A stretch of 64,000 nt of DNA, from contig JANXBX010000006.1 of assembly GCA_025060595.1 (NCBI GenBank), positions 62,001 through 126,000 on the forward strand. Reading direction: 5' to 3'. Of this stretch, positions 45,903-53,431 are shown one piece after another. Position 1 is the first letter of the stretch. The number at the start of each line of letters is the position of its first letter. Position numbers and translations under genes: made by a program. The DNA is from Synergistota bacterium. GTDB lineage: Bacteria > Synergistota > GBS-1. The notes beneath the pieces were generated by a model. The model was given only the letters and a program-made list of their open reading frames with translations, did no database searches and was not told the origin of the DNA.

Positions 45903-46978
45903 CTTTTCACCACCTCTAAATAAAGCGAGGAAAGCTTTTCTATCAAAACTTCAAGGGAAAATTCCCTTTCAACCCTTCTTCTACCCTGTATTCCCATCTT
46001 TAACCTTAAATCCCTATTCTCTATAAGCCTTCTAAGGTAAAGAACTAGCTCATTTTCGTCTTTGCCCACAAAGCCCGTTTCCCCATGGATAACTACATCC
46101 CTATTTCCAACCACATCAGTCGCAACAACAGGTTTAGAGCAGGCCATAGCCTCAAGCACAGCTATAGGCATACCTTCCCATAAAGATGTCTGAAGATATA
46201 TATCTATGCCTTTAAGATAAGATATAGCCTCTTTTCTACTAAGCCAGCCTAAAACCTTTACGGGAGAGCTTTTAATCTCGTCTTCAAGTTCTCCTCCGCC
46301 TATCCACAAAAACTCAACTAAAGGAGAGGAAAGTTTACAAGCTATGTTCTTAAAAAGCCATGGAGCTCTCGCATAAGTCACTCTACCAACGATAGCTACT
46401 CTAATTTTATCCTCATTAAAGATATGAGGTGGAATTTCGTCTATCTCCTCAAGGTCGATAGCGTTATTCAAAAGCTTCGCTTTAAGCGAAAGCTTCTTAG
46501 CTTCAGCGAGCTCACTAAGCGAACACGCGAGTATTACCCCCCCAAATGAAGCGGCTATCTTCTCAAGATAGAAAAATAGAGCTCTTTTCCATACAGAGAC
46601 ATCTTTCATTAAGAAAGAAAAACCCCTTGGAGAGTAAAAAACCCTCTTCCTCCGGAGAAGAAAAGCAGCAAGCCTTCCTAAAAATCCAGCTTTAGAAGAG
46701 TGAAGGTGAATTATATGAGGATCATATCTTTTTATCAACTTAATCAAACCAAAGAGAGCCTTTAAATCCGCAATAGGAGAGATTTCCCTTGTCATTGGAA
46801 GATATATCTTTTTTACATCTTCTCTGATAAGAGACTCCCAATTAGAAGGGGTTTCCTTTCTTAAGGAATAAATGAGATAAACTTCGAAAAGATCACGAGG
46901 AAGATTATTACATATCTGCCTTACCGATTGAAAGACCCCTCCGCCGAAGGACTCAACTACCTGAAATACTCTATACAT
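45899..46978 (-). CDS. Family 4 glycosyltransferase
   Basis: 359 residues, GT-B fold. Amino-terminal FGGGVFQSVRQICNNL, then HIIHLHSSKAGFLGRLAAFLL, and a carboxy-terminal nucleotide-sugar domain with VAIVGRVTYARAPWLF, YLQTSLWEGMPIAVLEAMACSKPVVATDVVGN. It would add a sugar to the lipid-linked product of the adjacent transferase; the genes overlap by 4 bases. No SD precedes the ATG; TAAAAT lies about ten bases upstream. Confidence 0.92.
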   Translation of the reverse strand: MYRVFQVVESFGGGVFQSVRQICNNLPRDLFEVYLIYSLRKETPSNWESLIREDVKKIYLPMTREISPIADLKALFGLIKLIKRYDPHIIHLHSSKAGFLGRLAAFLLRRKRVFYSPRGFSFLMKDVSVWKRALFFYLEKIAASFGGVILACSLSELAEAKKLSLKAKLLNNAIDLEEIDEIPPHIFNEDKIRVAIVGRVTYARAPWLFKNIACKLSSPLVEFLWIGGGELEDEIKSSPVKVLGWLSRKEAISYLKGIDIYLQTSLWEGMPIAVLEAMACSKPVVATDVVGNRDVVIHGETGFVGKDENELVLYLRRLIENRDLRLKMGIQGRRRVEREFSLEVLIEKLSSLYLEVVKS

Positions 46979-47002
46979 TACAACAATAATTTTATCAGAT
47001 TA

Positions 47003-47041
47003 AAAATTTTTGGGGTAGAGGGCGGGAGCACCCCCTACCCC
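47003..47041 (-). terminator. Terminator of the LysW operon
   Basis: GGGGTAG (47012-47018) pairs with CTACCCC (47035-47041), and the minus strand continues with AAAAATTTTTAATC. It is seven bases after the lysK stop codon. Confidence 0.75.
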
Positions 47042-47047
47042 ATCTAT

Positions 47048-48085
47048 CTATAGGGTGGGAGGAATGGAGCTCAAAACATCCTTCAATATCTCAATGGAAA
47101 TAAGATATTCCTTCAAATTTATGTGCTCTCTCGGAGTGTGATCAAGGGAGCTATCACCAGGGCCATAAGCCACTGAAGGACAACCCCAAGCCGGAGCAAG
47201 CAAGTTCATATCGGCTGTACCGCTCTTCATCTTATGCTTCGGAGTTAAGCCTCTTCTTCTTATAGCCCTGTTAAAGGCTGAAACTAAAGGATTGCTTCTG
47301 TCACACTTATAAGCTTTAGCCTTAAAGTGTGGTACCCAACCATCGCCTAATATATTAAGAAGATCATCGGGATCAAGCCACAAGGGAAGCCTAAAGGAGA
47401 TCCCCAGGTCAAGCCTTTCAAACAAACCATCGCTAAAAGATCTTATTTCCCTAACCTTTATATCAACCCTATCTATAGAGCCATCTCTACCTTCGTTTAA
47501 CCCTTCTAAAAGCTTAGATATATCATTTAGGCTCCTTAAACCTTCCTCTATAGCTCCATCGTTTCCAGAAGCAGGGTGAGAAACCTCAGAGATAAAGCTC
47601 TTCTTTATAAACAATGAGCCCTTGTATCCTAATGTAACTCCATCAATACCGCTCGGCTCACCTATTATTAGATAAGAGGGTGGCTTTGAAACCTTCTTTA
47701 AAAGATGAAGAGCTCCTGTCGATGGTCCCTCCTCTTCAACTGCACCAACTACTACAAGCTTAAGATGCTCAGGAATAGAAACCTCAGAAGCAGCCACTAT
47801 AAAGGCTGCTAACGGACCTTTTGCATCAACACTTCCCCTACCATAAAGAAGATCACCATCGATTCTCGGCTCTATCCATCCAGGAGCTGTATCCATATGT
47901 CCCACAAGATAAACCTCGGTTTGCCCTTTACCACGAACAGCGATAAAGTTTCCTACCTCATCCAAATAAGCTTCATCAAAATTAAGATTCTTTGAAGCAT
48001 CAAGTAAAAACTCACCTATTTCCTTTTCCTCTCCAGCGAAGCTTTTTATCTCAACCATCCTGCGAAGAAGCTCTATCGGACACAT
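47048..48085 (-). CDS. lysK: [LysW]-lysine/ornithine hydrolase
   Basis: 345 residues of the M20-like LysK family, with VYLVGHMDTAPGWI near 60, YGRGSVDAKGPLAAFIVAA near 80-100, and EEEGPSTGALHLL around 118. It releases lysine or ornithine from the carrier protein LysW in the final step. ATG at 48085 overlaps the LysJ end by 35 bases. The upstream AGGAGG is 13 bases away, longer than usual. It ends the operon. Confidence 0.9.
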   Translation of the reverse strand: MCPIELLRRMVEIKSFAGEEKEIGEFLLDASKNLNFDEAYLDEVGNFIAVRGKGQTEVYLVGHMDTAPGWIEPRIDGDLLYGRGSVDAKGPLAAFIVAASEVSIPEHLKLVVVGAVEEEGPSTGALHLLKKVSKPPSYLIIGEPSGIDGVTLGYKGSLFIKKSFISEVSHPASGNDGAIEEGLRSLNDISKLLEGLNEGRDGSIDRVDIKVREIRSFSDGLFERLDLGISFRLPLWLDPDDLLNILGDGWVPHFKAKAYKCDRSNPLVSAFNRAIRRRGLTPKHKMKSGTADMNLLAPAWGCPSVAYGPGDSSLDHTPREHINLKEYLISIEILKDVLSSIPPTL

Positions 48086-49253
48086 CTCTTGAAAGCACCC
48101 TCCTAACTTTATCTACGACAAAAAGGATTTCCTCCTCACTTATAACAAGAGGAGGAAGAAACCTCATTACAGTAGGCCCAGCTTGAAGGGCTAAAACCCC
48201 TTCTTCAGCCAGAGCCTTAAGGTAAGGGGCGCTCCTTTTCTTTAACTCGATACCTATCATTAAACCTAAACCCCTTACATCTTTAACAAAGGGGGAATCT
48301 ATGCTTTTCAATCCATCGATAAATAAACCACCTAATTTTTCAGCCCTTTTGTCGAGGACCTTCTCTCTCATAAACCTTATTGCCGCCCTCGCAGCAGCAC
48401 ATGAAAGAGGATTTCCGCCAAAGGTCGAACCATGGGTTCTAGATGGTACTTTGCCTAAAGACTCTCTCATTACGACTGCACCTATAGGAAGACCTCCTGC
48501 CATACCTTTAGCTAAACAAACCATATCAGGGGAAAGATCATGCCACTGGAAACCGAAGAACTTACCGGTTCTACAGAAACCAGTTTGAATTTCATCAGAT
48601 ATAAATAAAGCCCCTTTACTTTTACAAAGATCCTGAGCAAATCTTAAAAACCCCCCACTTATAGGGTAAACCCCTCCTTCACCCTGAACGGGCTCGAATA
48701 TAAACGCTGCAGTATCTTCATCTATCGCCTTCTCAAGCTCTTCCCCATTCTCTGGTTCCACGTGAACAAAACCCGGAACCAACGGTTCAAAAGGCTCTCT
48801 ATATTTAGGATTCCAAGTAGCGCTTAAGGCCCCAAAGGTTCTTCCATGAAAACCCCTTTTCAAAGCAACTATCTTCTTTCTCCCTGTTAGAAGTCTCGCA
48901 AACTTTATAGCCGCTTCAATAGCCTCTGTACCACTGTTACATAAAAAAACGCTACCCATATACTCCGGCATAACATCAAGAAGCTCTTTATAAAGAAGGG
49001 CTCTCTCCTCATGATAAAAAGTTTCGGAGCAAACTATAAGTTTTTTAGCCTGCGTTTCTATAGCTTCAAGAACATAAGGATTAGCATGCCCTACTATGCC
49101 TACCCCGTGCCCTCCAACACAATCTATATATTCCCTCCCCTGATCATCCCAAACTCTAGCTCCCTCTCCCCTAACTAACCTCAAGGGCACCTTGGGATAT
49201 ACTCCACTTCCATACTTCTCTTCCAGCTCTATCAGATTCAAGGTTAAGCTCAC
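48051..49253 (-). CDS. lysJ: [LysW]-aminoadipate/glutamate semialdehyde aminotransferase
   Basis: 400 residues, PLP aminotransferase class III, ArgD/LysJ type. LEEKYGSGVYPKVPLRLVRG and YIDCVGGHGVGIVGHANP near the start are typical of LysJ. NSGTEAIEAAIKFAR, the GFHGRTFGALS motif and the Lys of AKGMAGGLPIGAV bind PLP. It converts the LysW-bound semialdehyde to the amine. GTG start at 49253. The first 83 bases overlap the lysZ reading frame. Confidence 0.92.
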   Translation of the reverse strand: MSLTLNLIELEEKYGSGVYPKVPLRLVRGEGARVWDDQGREYIDCVGGHGVGIVGHANPYVLEAIETQAKKLIVCSETFYHEERALLYKELLDVMPEYMGSVFLCNSGTEAIEAAIKFARLLTGRKKIVALKRGFHGRTFGALSATWNPKYREPFEPLVPGFVHVEPENGEELEKAIDEDTAAFIFEPVQGEGGVYPISGGFLRFAQDLCKSKGALFISDEIQTGFCRTGKFFGFQWHDLSPDMVCLAKGMAGGLPIGAVVMRESLGKVPSRTHGSTFGGNPLSCAAARAAIRFMREKVLDKRAEKLGGLFIDGLKSIDSPFVKDVRGLGLMIGIELKKRSAPYLKALAEEGVLALQAGPTVMRFLPPLVISEEEILFVVDKVRRVLSRDVSDRASSQDG

Positions 49254-50061
49254 TCCTTCCTCTAAATATGGTTCCTTTACCCTGGAGAGCTGATATAATC
49301 GGGCTCTCGATACAACCAGAGGCTATTACACCTTCCCTGACTCCTCCTCTAACAGCTTCAAACAATGCCATCACCTTTTTCTTCATTCTACCTTTGGCTA
49401 TCTGAAGTATCTCCTCTTCCATGTCAAGAGAAACCTCTTGAATTAAGCTTTCAGGATCACTTAAATCCCTTAAGAGGCCTGGCACATCCGAGAGAATAAC
49501 CAAGCTTTCACTTCCTAAGGACAAAGCTATCTTTGATGCAAGGGTATCTCCATCAACGTTAAGGAGCTCTCCATTAAAGCCAAAGGCCAAGGGAGCTACT
49601 ACAGGAACAAAACCCATATTTAAAAGCTCCCTTAAGAAAGAATCGTTAATCCTCTCTATCTTGCCGGAGTAGTCATCTTTTATAACCTTAACCTTCCCAT
49701 CAGGTGTAAGAGCCTTTATAATCTTCCTCTCGGCTTCAATCAGCCTACCATCGGCTCCGCTTAAACCTATAGCTTGAACCCCTATGCTTTGAAGCTGAGC
49801 AACAAGAAATCTGTTTATCTTTCCAGCACACGCCATAACAAAGACTTCAAGAACCTCTTTCGTCGTTCTTCTGCTTTCAAACCCAGAAGGAGAAACCACC
49901 TTTTCTACCTCGACACCTAGCTTCCTTGATAGCTCATTTGTAGCCTCACCACCGCCATGGACTATAACAAGCTTTTCACCCATATCATAAAGCCTTTTAA
50001 TATCACTGCATACATTTTTGAAATTCCCATTCAGGCTTCCACCTATCTTTAAAACTATCAA
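49171..50061 (-). CDS. lysZ: [LysW]-aminoadipate/glutamate kinase
   Basis: About 296 residues of the amino-acid kinase fold (ArgB/LysZ): IVLKIGGSLNGN at the start, VIVHGGGEATNEL, VPVVAPLAFGFNGELLNVDGDTLA and SDVPGLL. It phosphorylates the LysW-bound acid side chain. I use TTG at 50061, about eight bases after AGGGGGG; the longer frame from 50097 would overlap lysY. The carboxy-terminal about 28 residues run through the lysJ start and look non-conserved. Confidence 0.9.
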   Translation of the reverse strand: MIVLKIGGSLNGNFKNVCSDIKRLYDMGEKLVIVHGGGEATNELSRKLGVEVEKVVSPSGFESRRTTKEVLEVFVMACAGKINRFLVAQLQSIGVQAIGLSGADGRLIEAERKIIKALTPDGKVKVIKDDYSGKIERINDSFLRELLNMGFVPVVAPLAFGFNGELLNVDGDTLASKIALSLGSESLVILSDVPGLLRDLSDPESLIQEVSLDMEEEILQIAKGRMKKKVMALFEAVRGGVREGVIASGCIESPIISALQGKGTIFRGRSELNLESDRAGREVWKWSISQGALEVS

Positions 50062-50074
50062 AAACTTCACCCCC

Positions 50075-51103
50075 CTAAACGGGATAAACAGGTACAAGCT
50101 TTAACCCCATATCTTCAGGCAATCCCAAAGCGATATTAGCCGCTTGAACTGCACTGCCTGATGCTCCTTTAACCAGATTATCTATAACGCTTACCACGGT
50201 TAATGCTCTTCCACCAGGATGAAGTTTAAGCCCGATCATACAAAGATTAGTCCCTGTAACCCATCTTGGATCAGGAAAACGAAGATGCTCCGGCTTAAAA
50301 GGACAGAGCTCAATAAAAGATTCAGAAGAATATCTATCCCTATAGATCTTAAGTATCTCCCTTTCACTAAGATCCTCTTTAAGCTCACATCTAACAACAG
50401 CTTGAATACCTCTGACAAGCTCAACAGCTGTTATCCTTATCTCTCCATTAACTCCCGTCTCTTGAGTGACCTCAGCAAGGTGCCTATGCTCATAAGTAGC
50501 ATAGATCCTTAAGGCCCTGCTTCTTTCTGGATGATGTCCGCCCTCTGAAGGCTTAGCTCCTCCCGCAGAAGAACCAACCCTTACATCCGCATGAAAACTT
50601 TCCAATAGCTTCTTCTCAGCCAATGGCAAAAGAGCCAAATTTATAGCTGTTGCATTACATCCCACACCCGAGATCAACTTAGCGCTTCGTAACTCCTCTC
50701 TATGAGCCTCGGGAAGACCATAGACTGAACTTTTCAGAAGCTCCGGATAAGGATGGCTCCAAGAGTACCACTTTTCATACTCCCTGGGCTCCTTAAGCCT
50801 GAAGTTAGCGCTTAAGTCAACAACCTTTTTCCCCTTATCGTATATTTCTTTAACGAGATCAGCTCCCTCACCATGAGATAGAGCAACAAAGGCTATATCA
50901 AAATCCTCATCAAGGGCTTCTCCGTAACTTATAAAGTTATCCTTAAAAAAAGGCCTTAGGTGAGGATGATACCTCCAGATGGGCTCCCCTACCGCCCCCT
51001 GAGAGGCAACGCCTATAACCTTTATCCCTTCATGAAAAGAAAGTATCCTCAACAGCTCTCCTCCAGTGTATCCCCTTCCTCCGAACACAATAGCCTTTAT
51101 CAC
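50075..51103 (-). CDS. lysY: [LysW]-aminoadipyl/glutamyl phosphate reductase
   Basis: 342 residues, ArgC/LysY type. Motifs are the NADP-binding GGRGYTGGELLRIL, the catalytic Cys in ISGVGCNATAINLALLPL, and PSEGGHHPERSRAL with the histidine region near 200. It reduces the LysW-bound acyl phosphate to the semialdehyde. GTG start seven bases after AGGAGG, overlapping the upstream ligase by 4 bases. Confidence 0.93.
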   Translation of the reverse strand: MIKAIVFGGRGYTGGELLRILSFHEGIKVIGVASQGAVGEPIWRYHPHLRPFFKDNFISYGEALDEDFDIAFVALSHGEGADLVKEIYDKGKKVVDLSANFRLKEPREYEKWYSWSHPYPELLKSSVYGLPEAHREELRSAKLISGVGCNATAINLALLPLAEKKLLESFHADVRVGSSAGGAKPSEGGHHPERSRALRIYATYEHRHLAEVTQETGVNGEIRITAVELVRGIQAVVRCELKEDLSEREILKIYRDRYSSESFIELCPFKPEHLRFPDPRWVTGTNLCMIGLKLHPGGRALTVVSVIDNLVKGASGSAVQAANIALGLPEDMGLKLVPVYPV

Positions 51104-51993
51104 GAAAGCACCTCCTCAACATAGTCAGCTATCATCTCTCCCACATCGATTCCAACATCTCTGGATGATCTTGCAAACTCTGGCGTAGAATTAACTTCAT
51201 TAACTAGAAGCCCTCTTTCGCTCTCAAAGAGATCCAAAGCTATAAAGTCTCCACCAACGATAGAAGCCACCTTTTCCGATATTCTAATTAACTCATCACT
51301 TACGGAACATAACGCAGCTTTAGCTCCTCTAGCCGTATTTGTTACCCAATGGGAAGAGCTTCTATAAACCGCATACTTAACTTTCCCACCTATAACAAGA
51401 ACCCTGATATCCCTTCCAGGCTTCCTTACATACTCTTGAATATAAAAGGCCTTCTGATGAACTCCTCCTAAGTTCCAGCGACAAAATATTATAGCTTCGG
51501 CAGCATCCCTATCATTAACCTTTGCTAAGAGCCTTCCCCAGGAACCGTTAACGGGCTTTATAACAGCAGGATAACCAATCTCCTCTAAGGCCTCTAAAGC
51601 CTTCTCAGGGGTAAAAGCAAGATAGGTACGGGGAACAGGAATTCCCTCCTTGGCCAAAAGCTCGGTAGTCAAAGCTTTATCGTTACAGACGACCATTGTT
51701 CTAAAGGGATTTATAACCTTAACTCCCCTATCCTCAAGCAAAAAGGATATATAAGTAGCCTGAGAGGCACTTAAGGTTCTATTTATAGCTAATCTAGCTC
51801 CAGGAACTCCATTACCTAACTCCCAAAGGGTCCTATTCCCCAGAACCTTTTCCACCTTTATCCCCCTTCTACTTAAAGCTTTATCTATTATCCTTTCCTC
51901 ATCCCTCAAAATCGTATAGATTAAGAGAATCTTCTTGTCCTCCGTCCCAAGGCTACTCCCCCCAATCCTCTTCAACCTCGGGAGCAACCTCAA
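51100..51993 (-). CDS. LysX/ArgX-type LysW ligase, downstream copy
   Basis: About 297 residues as opened, RimK/ATP-grasp fold. Shared core: [52 protein letters not shown] and FIALDLFESERGLLVNEVNSTPEF. It joins the amino group of glutamate or 2-aminoadipate to the LysW carboxy-terminal Glu. The start is unresolved: the TTG at 51993 overlaps lysW by 41 bases, while an ATT at 51930 lies eight bases after GGAGG. NSTPEF replaces the NHSPEF of the neighbouring ligase, so it may be the glutamate-specific ArgX. Confidence 0.85.
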   Translation of the reverse strand: MRLLPRLKRIGGSSLGTEDKKILLIYTILRDEERIIDKALSRRGIKVEKVLGNRTLWELGNGVPGARLAINRTLSASQATYISFLLEDRGVKVINPFRTMVVCNDKALTTELLAKEGIPVPRTYLAFTPEKALEALEEIGYPAVIKPVNGSWGRLLAKVNDRDAAEAIIFCRWNLGGVHQKAFYIQEYVRKPGRDIRVLVIGGKVKYAVYRSSSHWVTNTARGAKAALCSVSDELIRISEKVASIVGGDFIALDLFESERGLLVNEVNSTPEFARSSRDVGIDVGEMIADYVEEVLS

Positions 51994-52123
51994 GCTCCAA
52001 AGGATTAAGACTCACAATCTCAAGTTCAACACCACAATCAGGACATATAACAATTTCTCCCACCTCTGGATCTTCAAGCTCTAATACCACATCACACTCA
52101 GGACAACGAGATTTAATCACCAT
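51953..52123 (-). CDS. lysW: LysW amino-group carrier protein
   Basis: 56 residues starting ATG at 52123, about seven bases after GGGGGTG. Two CPxC zinc-ribbon halves (RCPECDVV near 7-14, VICPDCGVELE near 26-36), an acidic patch and the exact carboxy-terminal motif EDWGE, whose terminal glutamate is the site of substrate attachment. It shields the amino group of glutamate or 2-aminoadipate during lysine/ornithine synthesis. Overlaps the downstream ligase. Confidence 0.97.
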   Translation of the reverse strand: MVIKSRCPECDVVLELEDPEVGEIVICPDCGVELEIVSLNPLELEVAPEVEEDWGE

Positions 52124-52137
52124 TAAATTCACCCCCA

Positions 52138-52974
52138 TCAAAGGAAACTTTTTATATACCTTACTATCTCCCCTGGTATGTCCACACCCGTAGGGGCAAT
52201 GCTATTTCTAAACTCAGGGGAGTGATTTATCTCGTTAACCAAGAGCTCACCCGAGGGTGTCTCAAAAATATCAAGGGCTACCACCTCTCCATCTACAGCA
52301 CGAGCTGCTCTTTCAGAAAGCTCAACTAGCTCAGAAGTTAATGGGCAGTTTCTAGCTTCACCACCACGAGCGGTATTTGTTATCCAGTGAGGCGAAACCC
52401 TATATATGGCAGCAACACACTTGCGTCCTATAACGAAGCTTCTTATATCCCTGCCAGGCTTATTCACATACTCTTGAATATAGAAGATCTTCTGAAGCCC
52501 ATTTCCTAAAGTGTACTTATGTTCCAATACCGCCTCAGCCGCATCTTTATCATTAACCTTCGCTAAAAGCCTTCCCCAAGAACCATTAACAGGCTTAACA
52601 ACCGCTGGATATCCAACCCTCTCTATTGCCTTTAAAGCATTCTCTGGAGAAAAAGCAAGATAAGTACGCGGAACAGGAATACCATTTTCCACCAAGAGAA
52701 GAGTTGTTATAGCTTTATCTAGACAGCTAGATATTGCCCTAGAGGAACTTATTACCCTTATTCCGTTACTTTCAAGGACCCGCGATACATAGAAAGCATG
52801 AGAGGCTGAAATAACGCGGTTTAAAACCACCGCAGGGGGTTTAATAGAAAGCTCCCCATTAGCAAAGAGAGGAAGTAAAAGACTATCCTCGTGAAGAAGA
52901 TTTAGAGCAACACCCTCCCTTTCAAAGGCATCGATAAGCAACTTTTCCTCAACTCTTAACCTTGAGTAGACCAT
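52138..52974 (-). CDS. LysX/ArgX-type LysW ligase, upstream copy
   Basis: 278 residues, ATP-grasp ligase. Core motifs [82 protein letters not shown] and [15 protein letters not shown]. The last two match Thermus-type LysX more closely, so I favour the 2-aminoadipate ligase. ATG at 52974 lies inside a 12-codon mini-ORF behind AAGGAGG, so its own SD is weak and coupling is likely. First structural gene after the attenuator. Confidence 0.88.
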   Translation of the reverse strand: MVYSRLRVEEKLLIDAFEREGVALNLLHEDSLLLPLFANGELSIKPPAVVLNRVISASHAFYVSRVLESNGIRVISSSRAISSCLDKAITTLLLVENGIPVPRTYLAFSPENALKAIERVGYPAVVKPVNGSWGRLLAKVNDKDAAEAVLEHKYTLGNGLQKIFYIQEYVNKPGRDIRSFVIGRKCVAAIYRVSPHWITNTARGGEARNCPLTSELVELSERAARAVDGEVVALDIFETPSGELLVNEINHSPEFRNSIAPTGVDIPGEIVRYIKSFL

Positions 52975-52994
52975 CCAAGCCTGCGCTTCCCCAA
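52956..52994 (-). CDS. 12-codon mini-ORF overlapping the first ligase start
   Basis: TTG at 52994 lies nine bases after a strong AAGGAGG (53004-53010) and encodes [12 protein letters not shown] followed by TAA. It contains the ATG of the ligase gene in another frame. It could serve translational coupling, with Lys-Arg-Arg codons adding sensitivity. Chance cannot be excluded. Confidence 0.35.
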   Translation of the reverse strand: MGKRRLGWSTQG

Positions 52995-53030
52995 GTCAAC
53001 CACCCTCCTTAAAAGATAGATATAAAAAAA

Positions 53031-53061
53031 GCCCCGCTCACCCTGGGAAGGTGAGCGGGGC
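53031..53061 (-). terminator. Attenuator terminator of the LysW operon
   Basis: Perfect 12-bp stem, GCCCCGCTCACC with GGTGAGCGGGGC (53031-53042 and 53050-53061), loop of seven bases, followed on the minus strand by seven T. It lies between the leader ORF and the first ligase gene. Confidence 0.93.
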
Positions 53062-53188
53062 TTTTAAAAATCCCTAGAGTTTAGCTTCAGCCTAAAGCTG
53101 AAGCAATAAACCCACCTTCCCAAGCCCTAAGCTTAGGCTTCTTGTAACCCTTGTTCCGCTTCAAAAGAGACTTGGAAAGATGAGCCTT
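53044..53188 (-). promoter_or_regulatory. Attenuator with mutually exclusive pairings, LysW operon leader
   Basis: Three pairings compete on the minus strand. Region 1, CTTTCCAAG (leader codons 8-10), can pair with region 2, CTTGGGAAG. Region 2 (TGGGAAGGTG, 53113-53122) is an exact 10-base complement of region 3 (CACCTTCCCA, 53044-53053), which is the loop and 5' arm edge of the terminator. Pairing 2 with 3 would abolish the terminator; pairing 1 with 2 would allow it. A further hairpin, GCTTCAGC with GCTGAAGC, spans the leader stop codon. This is a classical 1-2-3-4 attenuator layout. Confidence 0.8.
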
Positions 53189-53200
53189 TAAATTAATCAC
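53087..53200 (-). CDS. Lys/Arg-rich leader peptide of the LysW operon
   Basis: 37 codons, GTG start at 53200 nine bases after GGGAGG (53210-53215), stop TGA at 53087. It has seven Lys codons (all AAG) at positions 5, 10, 14, 17, 20, 21 and 23 and Arg at 15 and 25, so nine of residues 5-25 are Lys or Arg; the rest of the peptide is unremarkable. A ribosome slowed by low lysyl-tRNA around codons 14-23 would cover region 1 and leave region 2 free, favouring antitermination. It has no homologue I can name. Confidence 0.8.
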   Translation of the reverse strand: MINLKAHLSKSLLKRNKGYKKPKLRAWEGGFIASALG

Positions 53201-53233
53201 CCCAATTAACCTCCCTCACCAATTATCGCGCAT

Positions 53234-53263
53234 AATATAGCATACTACTCTCTTCCCTGTCAA
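53234..53263 (-). promoter_or_regulatory. Promoter of the LysW operon
   Basis: On the minus strand a perfect TTGACA (53258-53263) and TATATT (53234-53239) are 18 bp apart. The start of transcription would lie about 25 bases before the leader-peptide GTG. The 457-base gap upstream of the first ligase also holds the leader ORF, attenuator and, on the plus strand, only weak signals for the anion permease. Confidence 0.8.
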
Positions 53264-53431
53264 GGGTTTTTGAAATCAATATTTAAAGAAATTTACACCA
53301 GGGAAGTCTCAGAAATAACACCTTAAAAATAATCTCCTTTCAAACTTATAGACACATAAATAGTCACTATCTATAATATTATTAACTTAAGCTGTAGATA
53401 TTAAGCAAAATCTTAAGGAGGGATACCTCTT

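Noticed and set aside
49171-49253. Possible frameshift fusing lysZ and lysJ
   Set aside because: Each gene has complete conserved domains and its own start; the 83-base overlap is a non-conserved lysZ tail running through the lysJ start.
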